Assembly: GCF_000429825.1 (NCBI RefSeq)
Contig: NZ_AUCP01000001.1
Location: 531,478-595,477, forward strand
Source of the DNA: Cohnella thermotolerans DSM 17683
GTDB lineage: Bacteria > Bacillota > Bacilli > Paenibacillales > Paenibacillaceae
Direction: 5' to 3'
Length of the DNA: 64,000 nt
Shown here one piece after another: positions 9,078 through 18,081 of the stretch (position 1 is the stretch's first letter; every line of letters begins with the position of its first letter). Under the pieces are notes generated by a model. The model was not told the DNA's origin. It did no database searches and worked only from the letters and a program-made list of their open reading frames with translations. The translations under genes and the position numbers were made by a program.

Positions 9078-10310
9078 ATGACCACCCATCAGGAGAAACT
9101 CGACCGCTACGCGGATCTGATCGTCAACATAGGCCTTCGTGTCCAGAAAGGCCAGAAGCTGGTCGTCAACGCGACGACCGACGCCGTGGAGCTCGTACGC
9201 GCCGTCGCGCGCAAAGGCTATGAAGCCGGCGCCTTCCTCGTCAAAGTGAACTGGAGCGACGACACGATCGCCCGTCTGCGCTACGATCATGCCGACGACG
9301 GCGCCTTCCTCGAGGAGCCGAAATGGTACGCCGGGGAAATGAACGAGCTGATCGAGAACAATGCGGCGGTCGTCAGCATCGTCTCCTCCGACCCGGACTT
9401 GCTCAAGGGCGTGCCGCAGGAGCGAATCGTCAATCATCAAAAAACGTACAGCAAAGCGATGAAGAAATACCGGGAATATGCGCAGGCGAACAAATTCAGC
9501 TGGTGCGTCGTCTCCGCCCCTTCCGCCGCCTGGGCGGCCAAAGTGTTCCCCGGCTTGCCCCGGGAAGAGCAGATCGCGAAGCTGTGGGACGCCATCTTCA
9601 GCGCCACCCGGGTCGACGCGGGCGATCCGGTCGCCGCTTGGCAGGAGCACATCCGGACGCTGAACGAGAAGGCCGATTATTTGAACGCCAAGCAATACAA
9701 GCGGCTTCACTACGTCGCTCCCGGAACCGACCTGTTCGTCGGCCTTCCGCAGGATCATATCTGGGTGGCGGCCGACAGTGTCAACGAGGCCGGAACGCCG
9801 TTCGTCGCAAACTTGCCGACGGAGGAAGTGTTCACCGCCCCGCTCGCTTCGGACGTGAACGGCCGCGTCTCCAGCACGAAGCCGCTCAGCTACGGCGGCA
9901 ACCTGATCGACAACTTCACGCTGACGTTCGAGAACGGCCGCATCGTCGGCGTGAAGGCGGAGAAAGGCGAAGAGGCGTTGAAGAACCTCGTCGAGATGGA
10001 CGAAGGCTCGCACTATCTTGGCGAAGTGGCGCTCGTCCCCCATTATTCGCCGATCTCGCAATCCGGCATTTTGTACTATAACACGCTGTTCGACGAGAAC
10101 GCCTCCAACCATTTCGCGATCGGCAGCGCCTACGCGTTCTGCGTGAAGAACGGCACGGGGCTGTCGCAGGAGGAGCTGAAGGCCAGAGGATTGAATACGA
10201 GCCTCACCCACGTCGACTTCATGGTCGGCTCGGCGGAGATGGATATTTACGGCATGACCGCGGACGGCAAGGAAGAGCCCATTTTCCGCAAAGGCAACTG
10301 GGCGATTTAA
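9078..10310 (+). CDS. ampS: M29 family aminopeptidase AmpS
   Basis: 410-residue leucyl/broad-specificity aminopeptidase of the M29 family, using a two-metal site. The expected ligands are visible: Glu in LPTEEVFTAP, Glu and His in GEVALVPHYSP, His in NHFAIGSAY and His/Asp in THVDFMVGS. Length equals Bacillus AmpS. ATG 9078 lies 10 bases after AGGAGG; an in-frame TTG at 9072 is too close. It follows pepF by a terminator and has its own TGCTATAGT extended -10 at 9017-9025, so both peptidases are separately transcribed members of a peptide-degradation pair. Confidence 0.93.
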   Translation: MTTHQEKLDRYADLIVNIGLRVQKGQKLVVNATTDAVELVRAVARKGYEAGAFLVKVNWSDDTIARLRYDHADDGAFLEEPKWYAGEMNELIENNAAVVSIVSSDPDLLKGVPQERIVNHQKTYSKAMKKYREYAQANKFSWCVVSAPSAAWAAKVFPGLPREEQIAKLWDAIFSATRVDAGDPVAAWQEHIRTLNEKADYLNAKQYKRLHYVAPGTDLFVGLPQDHIWVAADSVNEAGTPFVANLPTEEVFTAPLASDVNGRVSSTKPLSYGGNLIDNFTLTFENGRIVGVKAEKGEEALKNLVEMDEGSHYLGEVALVPHYSPISQSGILYYNTLFDENASNHFAIGSAYAFCVKNGTGLSQEELKARGLNTSLTHVDFMVGSAEMDIYGMTADGKEEPIFRKGNWAI

Positions 10311-10341
10311 GCGGAGTTTGGCCGGTCTGGCCGCTGCACGC

Positions 10342-10863
10342 TCACGGCAAGTAAGGCGCGAGCGCGGTTCGCCAGGCGGCGAGCCGGTCTTCCAGGCCGC
10401 GATAGTGCGGCGTCGGCACCGGGCTCGTCGACGGCAGGCGGAGAACGGTCCGCTTCCGCAGCTCCGGGTCGCTGCCGAACCGTTTGAGCAGCGCGGCGTG
10501 CGACGTGCCGCCGTTGCAGGCGACGACCGAGAGGCTCGGGCAGCGGCGCAGCAGGCCGGGAATGTCGTTCGGCACCGCATCCCGGATGTCGCTGTCCAGG
10601 CTGCCTTTGCGCACGCAGGATGCGTACACGTCCCAGAGGGCGAAGCCGTGCCGCAGCGCGAAGGCGAGCCGATCCTCGTAGCGTTCGTCCGGAACGCCGT
10701 CCGCCAGCAGGGCGTAGAGAATCCGCCACAAGTAATTGCGCGGGTTGCCGTAATATTGATGGGCCTCCAGCGAGGCGACGCCGGGCATGCTGCCCAGAAT
10801 CAAGATGCGGGAACGCTCGTCCGCGACGGGCGGGAACGAGTGCACTCTTGGAGCGGTATTCAT
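10342..10863 (-). CDS. DNA-deoxyinosine/uracil glycosylase family protein
   Basis: 173-residue base-excision repair enzyme of the uracil-DNA glycosylase superfamily, closest in motif to the hypoxanthine-DNA glycosylase branch. GSMPGVASL at 24-32 and YYGNPRNYLWR at 37-47 form the base pocket; LPSTSPVPTPHY near 142-153 corresponds to the leucine-loop motif. It would remove deaminated adenine (deoxyinosine) or uracil. ATG 10863 has AAGGAGGT 11 bases up. The frame is open to 10971 but that region is a terminator. It is convergent with ampS, 31 bases away. Confidence 0.8.
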   Translation of the reverse strand: MNTAPRVHSFPPVADERSRILILGSMPGVASLEAHQYYGNPRNYLWRILYALLADGVPDERYEDRLAFALRHGFALWDVYASCVRKGSLDSDIRDAVPNDIPGLLRRCPSLSVVACNGGTSHAALLKRFGSDPELRKRTVLRLPSTSPVPTPHYRGLEDRLAAWRTALAPYLP

Positions 10864-10937
10864 CGGGTGCGCGACCTCCTTGCATGGTCTCTCCATTGTC
10901 CCATTGCAGAGGCGCCGGCGCAAATGGTAAAAATAAC

Positions 10938-10971
10938 ATGGCGGTGCAGGAGTTGATCCCTGCGCCGCCAT
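10938..10971. terminator. hairpin terminator between glycosylase and ABC operon
   Basis: ATGGCGGTGCAGG (10938-10950) pairs with CCTGCGCCGCCAT (10959-10971). Seven T follow on the plus strand and GTTATTTTT on the minus strand, so it ends the sugar ABC operon (minus strand) and could act both ways. Confidence 0.75.
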
Positions 10972-10993
10972 TTTTTTGCCCGCGGCCCGCGGC

Positions 10994-11824
10994 TCAGCCT
11001 TTGACGCTGCCCGCCGTAAGCCCTTCGATGATTTTCCGTTGCAGGAACGTGTACATCACGAGCACCGGCAGGACGCTGAACACGATGCCCGTGCAGACGA
11101 GCGCGTAATTCGTCTGGAACGCGTCGCGGAACTGGACCATGCCGGAAGGCAGCGTGCGCAGCGCGTCCTTGCTGATGAAGAAGAACGACAGCAAATATTC
11201 GTTCCAGTTGCCGAGGAAGTTGACGATAAACACGGTGACGAGCGCTGGAACGGTGAGCGGCAGGACGATCTGGAAAAACATCCGGAAGACGCTCATCCCG
11301 TCCACGACGGCGGCTTCCTCCAGCTCGTGCGGAATCGACCGCATGAACGCCGCGATCAGCAGCACGCTGAACGGCAGCGCGCCCGCCGTATACGGCAGAA
11401 ACAGCGACCAGTGCGTATCGAGGATGCCAAGCTTCTGCACCAGAAGGTACTGCGCGATAAACAGCACGTTGCCCGGAATGAGCATTCCGATCAGAACGAA
11501 TTGATAAACCCAGGAGCTGATCCTATTAAACCGCATGCGGGTAATCGCGAAGGAAGTCGCGGCGGCCAGAAGCACGCCGACGACCGCGGAACTGAGCGCC
11601 AAATAGAGGCTGTTGAAAAAGTAAACGTTGATTTTCGCCTTGACCCAGGCTTCCTTGTAGTTTTCGAACACCCACTTCTTGGGCAAGCCGAACGGATGCG
11701 TTGCGATCTCGGTGTTGTTCGCCTTGAACGAAGAGAACAAAATGAACAGGAAGGGCGCAAGAATGACGACGATGTAGGCGATCATGACCATGTGCGGAAT
11801 GGATTTGCGTACGGTTGCCGTCAT
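10994..11824 (-). CDS. sugar ABC transporter permease (MalG-type)
   Basis: 276-residue inner-membrane permease of the carbohydrate-uptake ABC family. The cytoplasmic EAA loop EAAVVDGMSVFRMFFQIVLP contacts the ATPase; about six hydrophobic helices begin with HMVMIAYIVVILAPFLFILF. The ATG at 11824 overlaps the stop codon of the upstream permease by one base, showing translational coupling; the TTG at 11827 is a less likely start. No ATPase gene lies in this operon, so a shared ATPase such as MsmK is presumably used. Confidence 0.92.
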   Translation of the reverse strand: MTATVRKSIPHMVMIAYIVVILAPFLFILFSSFKANNTEIATHPFGLPKKWVFENYKEAWVKAKINVYFFNSLYLALSSAVVGVLLAAATSFAITRMRFNRISSWVYQFVLIGMLIPGNVLFIAQYLLVQKLGILDTHWSLFLPYTAGALPFSVLLIAAFMRSIPHELEEAAVVDGMSVFRMFFQIVLPLTVPALVTVFIVNFLGNWNEYLLSFFFISKDALRTLPSGMVQFRDAFQTNYALVCTGIVFSVLPVLVMYTFLQRKIIEGLTAGSVKG

Positions 11825-12705
11825 CAATATTCCACCTTTTCCTGTCTTCTGACGATCAAGATTTGATAAAGGGCGGTCAGCACGAGCGCGAACGCGAAAA
11901 TGATGATGGACAGCGCCGTGCCGTATCCGTAATCGCCGTATTTGATCGCTTTATTCACCATGTACGAAGCCATGACGTCCGTCGCTCCCGCGGGACCGCC
12001 GCCCGTCATGACGAGCACGATGTCGACGACGCGCAGAGCGCCCGCGATCGACAGCATGATGACGACGTTGATAATCGGCTTGATGAGCGGCACCGTCAAA
12101 TACCAGGCCCGCTGGACGCCGGTCGCTCCGTCGATCATGGCGGCTTCGTCGATATCCTTCGGAATGGCCAGAATCGCGGCCAGAATAAGCACGATATAGA
12201 ACCCCATCCATTGCCAGGCGTTCGTGATCAGGATGGATACGAGAGCCCACTTCATGTCGGCCAGGAAATAAATCGGCTCCAGACCGAACGCTTGCAAAAT
12301 ACTGTTGATCAGGCCGACGTCAGGATCGTAAATGTATCCCCACAGAATCCCGATGACCGAGGTCGACAGAATGGACGGCATGAACACCGTCGTCTTGTAG
12401 AAGCCCTGGAACCGCTTCACGCTGCTGATCAGAAGCGAGAAGACGACGATCAGGGGCACTTGCACGCAGCAGGAGAAAAGCAAAATGTAAAGGTTGTTGA
12501 CGATGGAATTGCGGAAGTCGGCGTCCTTGAATGCGTTGACAAAGTTGTCGAACCCGACGAAGTCCTTCGTGTCCAGCCCGTTCCAATTCGTAAATCCGTA
12601 GTAGACGGAGGTCAGCATCGGATAAATAAAGAAAAGGAAATAAAGCGCGATCGTAGGAAGGACGAATAAGAGATAAACATAGGGATTTCTGAGTGTGGTT
12701 TTCAT
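11824..12705 (-). CDS. sugar ABC transporter permease (MalF/UgpA-type)
   Basis: 293-residue permease, starting MKTTLRNPYVYLLFVLPTIA with the first helix at about 10-31. The EAA loop DEAAMIDGATGVQRAWYLTVP is near residues 190-212. ATG 12705 has GGGGGGAGAG upstream; the open frame to 12765 is not needed. It pairs with the MalG-type permease (1-base overlap) and the binding protein gene upstream to form a typical CUT1 importer for an oligosaccharide or sugar; the sequence does not reveal which. Confidence 0.92.
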   Translation of the reverse strand: MKTTLRNPYVYLLFVLPTIALYFLFFIYPMLTSVYYGFTNWNGLDTKDFVGFDNFVNAFKDADFRNSIVNNLYILLFSCCVQVPLIVVFSLLISSVKRFQGFYKTTVFMPSILSTSVIGILWGYIYDPDVGLINSILQAFGLEPIYFLADMKWALVSILITNAWQWMGFYIVLILAAILAIPKDIDEAAMIDGATGVQRAWYLTVPLIKPIINVVIMLSIAGALRVVDIVLVMTGGGPAGATDVMASYMVNKAIKYGDYGYGTALSIIIFAFALVLTALYQILIVRRQEKVEY

Positions 12706-12755
12706 AGTCTCTCCCCCCGCCGTCGCCGGAGATGCCTGCATCCCCGGAAAGTCGG

Positions 12756-12789
12756 GAGGCGCCAACCACGCGCGGGCGGGAGGCGCCTC
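12756..12789 (-). terminator. intercistronic hairpin after binding-protein gene
   Basis: GAGGCGCC (12756-12763) pairs with GGCGCCTC (12782-12789) between the binding-protein gene and the permeases. No T tract; such hairpins commonly stabilise the abundant upstream mRNA segment. Confidence 0.55.
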
Positions 12790-12803
12790 TTCGTACGGCT
12801 AGC

Positions 12804-14222
12804 TTACTTGGCTGCGGCGGCGTTCTCGGCGTCTTGCACCTTCTGGATTGCGTCGCCGACTTGCTGCGGCGTTGCCTTGTTCGCGATCAGCTTTTGCAGC
12901 TGCGTTTCGGTCTCTGTGTATACTTTCGATTGCACGACGGAGTCGAAGTGCGGGAACGTCGTGCCGGCGTTCTTGAGCACATCGAGCACCTGCTTCACGA
13001 TCGGGTCCGTCACCTTGGCGATCGATTCGTCCGACAGCTGCATGGAAGGCAGCACGCCGTCTTCCAGCAGGCCGCGGAGCTGCATTTCGTCGCTGTACAT
13101 GTTTTTGATGAACGCTTTGACCGCTTTGAGCTCGTTGTCGTTCAGATCGGCGGAGAAGCCGTAGCCCTCGCCGTAGTTGGCGTTGACGGACGTCTGGTCG
13201 CCTTTGCCGTTCGGGATGGCCGGCAGGCTGACGAATGCGACCTTGCCCGCGATCGCGGCGCCGACGGCGTCGTTCTTGAACGCCGACGAGCGCCAGGAGC
13301 CGTCGAACATCATGCCGGCTTTGCCCGCCACGAAGTCGTTGAGCATGTCGCCGTATTCTTTGCCTAGCTCGCCTTTGGTGAAGTACCCTTTCTTCTCCCA
13401 ATCGGCGAACAGCTGGTAAGCGGCGACGACGTCCGGGGAATTCCACTTGGAAGCGCCGGTGATGAAGCCCGCGTTCGTGTTCTCGCCGGCGATGCGGCCG
13501 ATGAACGTGTTGACGAGCATGTTGGGCACCCACGCCCCTTTGGAGCCCACCGCGAACGGCGTAACGCCTTTTTGCTTGAGCGTGTCGGCCGCCTTGATCA
13601 GATCGTCCCACGTGGTCGGAGGATTCAGATTGTACTTCGCAAACAGATCCGTATTGTAGAAAATGCCTTCCGTGTTGCCGCCGATCGGCAAGCCGTACAC
13701 TTTGCCGTCCACGGAGAACGGATCGAGAACCCCGTTGAGGAATTTGTCCTTCAGTCCGAGCTCGTCGAGAATCGGGGTCAGGTCGAGCATGCGTCCCGCT
13801 TTGGCGTACTTCTGCGTATCGCCGGCGCCGCCGAAGACGTCGAATATTTTGGGAGGGTTGCCTGCGGCCATCTCGGCCGGAAGCTTCGTGAAGCGGTTGA
13901 CGTTGTCCTCGATGCCGTCCAGCTCGATTTTGAGCCCCGGAACGTCGGCTTCCGTCTGTTTGACGACGTCGTCAAGAATCGCTTTGCGGAACTTCTGCGC
14001 GTCGCCGATTTGGATGTGGCGTAGCGACACGGTGAAGTTCTCGACTTTCTCCGGAGACGCCGATTCCGATGCCGGCGCGGACGCCGACGGCGATGCGCTC
14101 GGACTCTCGCTGGCGGATGGGGAAGCGGAGCTGCCTTCGTTGTCGTTGCCGTTGCCGCACGCGGCGAGGAACGCCGTCATGGCGACCGATACGGCCAGTA
14201 CCGAAACAAGTTTCTTTTCCAC
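12804..14222 (-). CDS. sugar-binding lipoprotein of ABC importer
   Basis: 472-residue extracellular solute-binding protein, family 1. The signal peptide MEKKLVSVLAVSVAMTAFLAACGNG has lipobox LAAC with Cys22 as the lipidated residue, followed by a Ser/Glu/Pro-rich linker (SASPSASESPSASPSAS). The core has PTTWDDLIKAADTLKQKG and FVAGKAGMMFDGSWR motifs typical of maltose- and multiple-sugar-binding proteins. Start is GTG 14222, eight bases after GGGAGGG. It is first in the operon binding protein, MalF-type permease, MalG-type permease. Confidence 0.94.
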   Translation of the reverse strand: MEKKLVSVLAVSVAMTAFLAACGNGNDNEGSSASPSASESPSASPSASAPASESASPEKVENFTVSLRHIQIGDAQKFRKAILDDVVKQTEADVPGLKIELDGIEDNVNRFTKLPAEMAAGNPPKIFDVFGGAGDTQKYAKAGRMLDLTPILDELGLKDKFLNGVLDPFSVDGKVYGLPIGGNTEGIFYNTDLFAKYNLNPPTTWDDLIKAADTLKQKGVTPFAVGSKGAWVPNMLVNTFIGRIAGENTNAGFITGASKWNSPDVVAAYQLFADWEKKGYFTKGELGKEYGDMLNDFVAGKAGMMFDGSWRSSAFKNDAVGAAIAGKVAFVSLPAIPNGKGDQTSVNANYGEGYGFSADLNDNELKAVKAFIKNMYSDEMQLRGLLEDGVLPSMQLSDESIAKVTDPIVKQVLDVLKNAGTTFPHFDSVVQSKVYTETETQLQKLIANKATPQQVGDAIQKVQDAENAAAAK

Positions 14223-14706
14223 TCGTGAGACCCTCCCATAAGTTATGTGTCGCTGCTTACCTCCTTATTGTAAGTCGGATTGGACTGCTCGTAAGGGCCT
14301 CAAACGCTTAATAGAGGGATAAGATCGTCTTGAAAAGCGGGTTTTCGACAGCGAAGGAGAGTTTATCCGATAAAAAATGCGATTGGCCGATGCACGCATG
14401 TTCTTCTACCGCACCGGGTTACAGCTCCAGCGGAGTTGCGGATGCCTTGCCTCATTCACTCCATCCGATCGTAGAGAGGCCAAATCGCCTGCGGCTTCCC
14501 TAGGGAGGCAAGAAGCTTTGGAAGCCGCCGAGGGAAAGCTTCCTCCGTCGGTTCCCCCCTTCCGCCGGAGCCGATCATATCGGTGTATGCATCGTCAGGA
14601 TGGCGTTCGTCTCAACGCGGGGAACGAGTTGCCGCCCGGGCTCCCCGAGGCTGCCTTCCTAACGAATCGTATAGTTCTTAAAAGAATCTGTATTGTCTTT
14701 TTGTTG

Positions 14707-14905
14707 TTCTAACGAACTTCAGCCACGCTATTGAAGCAAAAAATCGAGAGAATGCCGCGCATAACCCGTAATAGCGACGCTGGAGTTCGTTACCATTTTT
14801 AAACAAGCTTTTTTGCCCAAATAAGGTGCACAGGGTTCGTAAGGCGCAGGTCCGATAGCGCGGGGTGCCGTTGACAACGGCCGATCGGTGAAGTTCGAAC
14901 GACAG
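14707..14905 (+). repeat. TAACGAAC/GTTCGTTA intergenic repeat, copy 1
   Basis: About 200 bp, homologous along its length to 41816-42010 in the same orientation. Arm 14710-14732 (starts TAACGAAC, ends CGCTATT) is the inverted repeat of 14770-14792 (AATAGCG...GTTCGTTA), 20 of 23 positions matching. A third motif copy GGTTCGTAAGG lies at 14834-14844. Confidence 0.8.
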
Positions 14906-14951
14906 GTGAAAGATTCGCTCGCAAGTTGATTGCAACAGCACTCTATTTTTT

Positions 14952-14987
14952 AAAAAAACGGCCCGGCCGAGTTCATCCCGGCCGGGC
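14952..14987 (-). terminator. terminator of hisC operon
   Basis: GCCCGGCCG (14961-14969) pairs with CGGCCGGGC (14979-14987); seven T follow on the minus strand. Confidence 0.85.
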
Positions 14988-15005
14988 TCAAACTTGCTTC
15001 GCCTG

Positions 15006-16100
15006 CTACACCTTCGCGCCCAGCGCTTGCCGCAGCAGCTCTACCGCCCGCCGGTTCTCGTCGGGCTTGCCGATCGAGATCCGCAGCCAGGTCGGCATGC
15101 CGAAGTCGCTGCCCGGCCGCACGAGAACGCCTCTCTGCGCCATTTCCGCATATACCGGATCGCTCTCCGTTCCGAGGTCGACCATGATGAAGTTCGTGGC
15201 CGTCGGCAAATATGCCAGCCCGAGCTCACGGAACGAATCGTAGTAGAAGCGCTTCTGTTCGCGGTTGTTGGCGAGCACGGCCGCGACGAAGTCGGTATCT
15301 TCGAGGCTGGCAACGGCCGCCGCTTCCGCCAGCGCATTCACGTTCAGCGGCGGGCGAATCCGGTTCAGCGTCTCGATCGTCCCGGGCGAAGCGATGCCAT
15401 AGCCGATGCGAAGACCGGCCAGCCCGTACGCCTTGGAGAAGGTGCGAACCGCGATCAGGTTCGGGTAACGCTCCAGAAGGCGGACGGTATCGGGATAATC
15501 TTCGCCGTCCGCATACTCGTAATAGGCTTCGTCGACGACGATCGCGACCGAATCCGGCACTTCCGCGAGGAAAGCTTCCAGCTCTCCGGCGCTGAAGTAA
15601 GTGCCGGTCGGATTGTTCGGGTTGCACAGCCAAATCAGACGCGTACGGGGCGTCAGCCTCTCCCGGATCGCGGACAAGTCGATCTTGTGATCGGTCAGGG
15701 GCACGACGACTGGAACGCTTCCGGCGCCCAGCGTCGCCACATTGTACCAGCCGAACGAGGGCGAGGGAACGATCGCCTCCTCCCCCGGATTCAAATAAGC
15801 CTGCGCGGCGAGCGACAGCAATTCGAACGAGCCGTTCCCGAAAATAAGCTGCTCCGGAAGGAAGCCCCTCTTCTCGGCCAGCTTGGCACGCAGCCGCGAC
15901 GAATGGGGGTCCGGGTACCAATTCATCCGGGCGGCGGCCCGGCGAACGGCCTCTTCCGCCAGCGGCGAGAAGCCGAGCGTGTTCTCGTTCGCGGCCAGCC
16001 GAACGATTCGGGTCAGGTCCCGACCGGAGTCCTCCGAGGATTTGGCCGGTTTATACACCGGAATGGCGTTCAGCGATTCGCGGATCGGCAGCGCGCACAT
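15006..16100 (-). CDS. hisC: histidinol-phosphate aminotransferase family (HisC-like)
   Basis: 364-residue PLP-dependent class I/II aminotransferase. Substrate-binding ANENTLGFS at 37-45, CNPNNPTGT at 159-167, VDEAYYEY at 189-196, and PLP lysine Lys223 in TFSKAYGLAGLRIGYG. These fit HisC, which makes histidinol phosphate, but no other his gene is near, so it might serve aromatic amino acids or another 2-oxo acid. ATG 16100 has AAGGAGAGATG upstream, inside the end of the GNAT gene (3-base gap), so the two are co-transcribed. Confidence 0.85.
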   Translation of the reverse strand: MCALPIRESLNAIPVYKPAKSSEDSGRDLTRIVRLAANENTLGFSPLAEEAVRRAAARMNWYPDPHSSRLRAKLAEKRGFLPEQLIFGNGSFELLSLAAQAYLNPGEEAIVPSPSFGWYNVATLGAGSVPVVVPLTDHKIDLSAIRERLTPRTRLIWLCNPNNPTGTYFSAGELEAFLAEVPDSVAIVVDEAYYEYADGEDYPDTVRLLERYPNLIAVRTFSKAYGLAGLRIGYGIASPGTIETLNRIRPPLNVNALAEAAAVASLEDTDFVAAVLANNREQKRFYYDSFRELGLAYLPTATNFIMVDLGTESDPVYAEMAQRGVLVRPGSDFGMPTWLRISIGKPDENRRAVELLRQALGAKV

Positions 16101-16103
16101 CGG

Positions 16104-16592
16104 TCATCTCTCCTTCAGGGCGCGGGATTGAGCGGGCGACAAGTCTTTCTGAAACGCCAACACCTGATCCCAATCCCCATCGTAACGGGGAATGCGATAA
16201 TAGCCGACGCGTTCGTAAAGCGCGATCGCTTCCGGCTGCAGCGGTCCGGTCTGCAGCTTGACGCTGCGGTAGCCGAATTCGCCCGCCAGACGCTCGATTT
16301 CGGCGAGAATCGCCCGCGCCACCCCTTTGCGCCGGTACTCGGCGCGGGTATACATCCGTTTGACTTCGGCGGAGCCGTCGGTAAGCGGCCGAAGCGCCCC
16401 GCATCCGGCGGGCCGGCCGTCCAGACGAGCCACGACGAACGCGGCCCGCGGCTTCTCGACGTCTTCCGGCCGGAAGCCCGCGCTTCCGTCGCCGACGCCG
16501 TACAGTTTCGCGAGCTCGTCGCTCAGCTCGCGAATGAGCTGCTGCGCGTCGGGGCTGCGGACGTCTTCGGCTGCAGCGGTGATACGAGCCAT
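16104..16592 (-). CDS. GNAT family N-acetyltransferase
   Basis: 162-residue acetyl-CoA dependent acetyltransferase. The core is AEVKRMYTRAEYRRKGVARAILAEIER (about residues 74-101) with the Q/RxxGxG/A pyrophosphate loop as RRKGVA, followed by LQTGPLQPEAIALYERVGYY. Only one GNAT domain is present; the acceptor is unknown. It precedes the hisC-like gene in the same transcript, so it may act on a related amine or be unrelated. ATG 16592 has AGAAGGGGG upstream. Confidence 0.85.
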   Translation of the reverse strand: MARITAAAEDVRSPDAQQLIRELSDELAKLYGVGDGSAGFRPEDVEKPRAAFVVARLDGRPAGCGALRPLTDGSAEVKRMYTRAEYRRKGVARAILAEIERLAGEFGYRSVKLQTGPLQPEAIALYERVGYYRIPRYDGDWDQVLAFQKDLSPAQSRALKER

Positions 16593-16801
16593 CGTAAAAT
16601 CCCCCTTCTAGGTTCATTTTGCCGTACAGTCAGATGGAATAGCTTACTCTCCGCTCGGCCGCCACATGCGCCGATCCTTCCCTGCGTCCCAGCACGCGGT
16701 TCAAAATGAGCTGCTCGTAATGGCGGCCGACAGCAGCCATAGGAAAATAAAATGCCATGCCGTGCATTGCGTGCTTTGCGGTTCATCTCGTTTTCCACCT
16801 C

Positions 16802-17905
16802 TCAGGATCGAACGGTTGCTCGAACGGCCGCCCCGATGCGGTCCGCTTCCGCGATCGCCGCCGCCAACCGGGGGCCGTCGGCCGGGACGGGAAGCGCCTG
16901 GAGCACATCATCCGAAAGCTTGACGCCGGATGCGATCGCTTCCGGCACGTTCGGCCGGTCCTCCGGGAATCCGAGCTGCCGCAGCGTAACCGGCAACCCA
17001 AGCCGGTGCTGGAATTCGGCCCAGTAGCGGGCTTCTTCCGTTTGTCCCAGAAGCGCAAGCTGGGCGATCAGGCCGAAAGCCACTTTCTCGCCGTGCAGCG
17101 TCCCGTGCGTCTCCGGAAACCAGGTCAGGCTGTCGTGAATGGCGTGGGCGATCGGGGCTCTTGCCGCGCCGCTGCTGATGCTTCCGACCAAGCCGGCCAG
17201 CAGCACGATCGAATCGGTTACGTCCGCGAAAGCCGCCGTGACGTTGCCGCGATCCGCTTCCTCAAACACCCGCAAAGCGTGCTCGCGAAAAATATCGAGC
17301 GCCAGCCGCGACGTTTGCAACCCGATGCGGACGTCGAGCCGCCCGTGGCCGCCGGAAGCCTCCCCTGCTCCCGTCTCGTAGAACTTGACGATGGTGTCGC
17401 CGATCCCGGCCGCCAAATAGCGTCTCGGCGCGGCGGCCAGCACTTCCGAATCGGCCAGCACCCATTCGGGCGAACGGCTCAGCGGCAAATAGCCTGCCGA
17501 GCGGCCTTCCTCATCGTAGAGCACCGTCAGCGCCGACCATGCCGCGCAAGTGGCGGGCACCGTCGGGACGGCGACGACGGGAAGCGCCAGCTTGTCCCCT
17601 GCCGCCTTGGCCAAATCCAGCGCGCGCCCTCCGCCAATGCCGATCACGAGATCGGCTTCATACCGCTTCGCGCCGTCCGCCAATTCGTCGATTCGTTCGC
17701 GGGTGCACGGACCGGTAACTTCCCGGACCGTAAAATCGACGCCGGCCTGCCGCAGGCTGGCCGTAAGCTTGGCGGACGTCTTCTCCCATGCCGTCTTGCC
17801 TCCCGCGACGAAAGCTCTGCGGCCGAGCGCGGCGATCCAAGGCCCGCTTTTGTCCAGCACCCCCGGTTCGTTCGCGTATTTTCCAGGCGCCTTGATCGTA
17901 ATCAT
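16802..17905 (-). CDS. iron-containing alcohol dehydrogenase, GldA-like
   Basis: 367-residue NAD-dependent dehydrogenase of the glycerol-dehydrogenase branch. GIGGGRALDLAK near residues 88-99 binds the nucleotide; metal ligands are expected from GIGD, HAIHDSL and ETHGTLHGEKVAFG, all present. ATG 17905 (MITIKAPGKYANEPG) has CAGGAGGGAG seven bases upstream. The substrate is uncertain: glycerol, a hydroxy-oxo acid or another polyol. It is monocistronic with a long leader carrying a promoter, palindrome and hairpin, which suggests regulated expression. Confidence 0.85.
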   Translation of the reverse strand: MITIKAPGKYANEPGVLDKSGPWIAALGRRAFVAGGKTAWEKTSAKLTASLRQAGVDFTVREVTGPCTRERIDELADGAKRYEADLVIGIGGGRALDLAKAAGDKLALPVVAVPTVPATCAAWSALTVLYDEEGRSAGYLPLSRSPEWVLADSEVLAAAPRRYLAAGIGDTIVKFYETGAGEASGGHGRLDVRIGLQTSRLALDIFREHALRVFEEADRGNVTAAFADVTDSIVLLAGLVGSISSGAARAPIAHAIHDSLTWFPETHGTLHGEKVAFGLIAQLALLGQTEEARYWAEFQHRLGLPVTLRQLGFPEDRPNVPEAIASGVKLSDDVLQALPVPADGPRLAAAIAEADRIGAAVRATVRS

Positions 17906-17931
17906 CGTTGCTCCCTCCTGTAATTGGAAAA

Positions 17932-17977
17932 GGCCGGGAATCGCCGTCCCCATAGGGCAAACGGTCGTTTCCCGGCC
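17932..17977 (-). promoter_or_regulatory. leader hairpin of GldA-like gene
   Basis: On the minus strand GGCCGGGAA and TTCCCGGCC are exact inverted nine-base arms around a 28-base loop and are followed by TTTTCC, ending 12 bases before the GGAGG. It could be an attenuator or block ribosome access. Confidence 0.5.
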
Positions 17978-18010
17978 TCCGGGTTGACCGGTGGGCCTTG
18001 CGCATCGAGA

Positions 18011-18025
18011 TAATACTAAGTATTA
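18011..18025. promoter_or_regulatory. operator-like palindrome in leader
   Basis: TAATACTAAGTATTA, perfect seven-base arms, placed about 20-35 bases downstream of the predicted transcription start of the GldA-like gene, a position suited to a repressor. Confidence 0.5.
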
Positions 18026-18051
18026 CAAGTTGATTAGTTGTATTTAATCCG

Positions 18052-18081
18052 AGTATAGGTTGCCGCCTGCCCCGGTGTCAA
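18052..18081 (-). promoter_or_regulatory. sigma-A promoter of GldA-like gene
   Basis: Perfect TTGACA (18081-18076), 18-base spacer, TATACT (18057-18052). A second palindrome, AATAGAT-AAA-ATCTATT at 18092-18108, lies just upstream of the -35. Confidence 0.75.

Larger units (their letters stand above)
14223..15005. other. 780-base gene-free stretch holding repeat element
   Basis: I see no gene. It contains the upstream region of the ABC operon, about 400 bases without recognisable signal, one copy of the TAACGAAC repeat (14707-14905) and the hisC terminator. Short open frames here lack ribosome sites. Confidence 0.65.
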
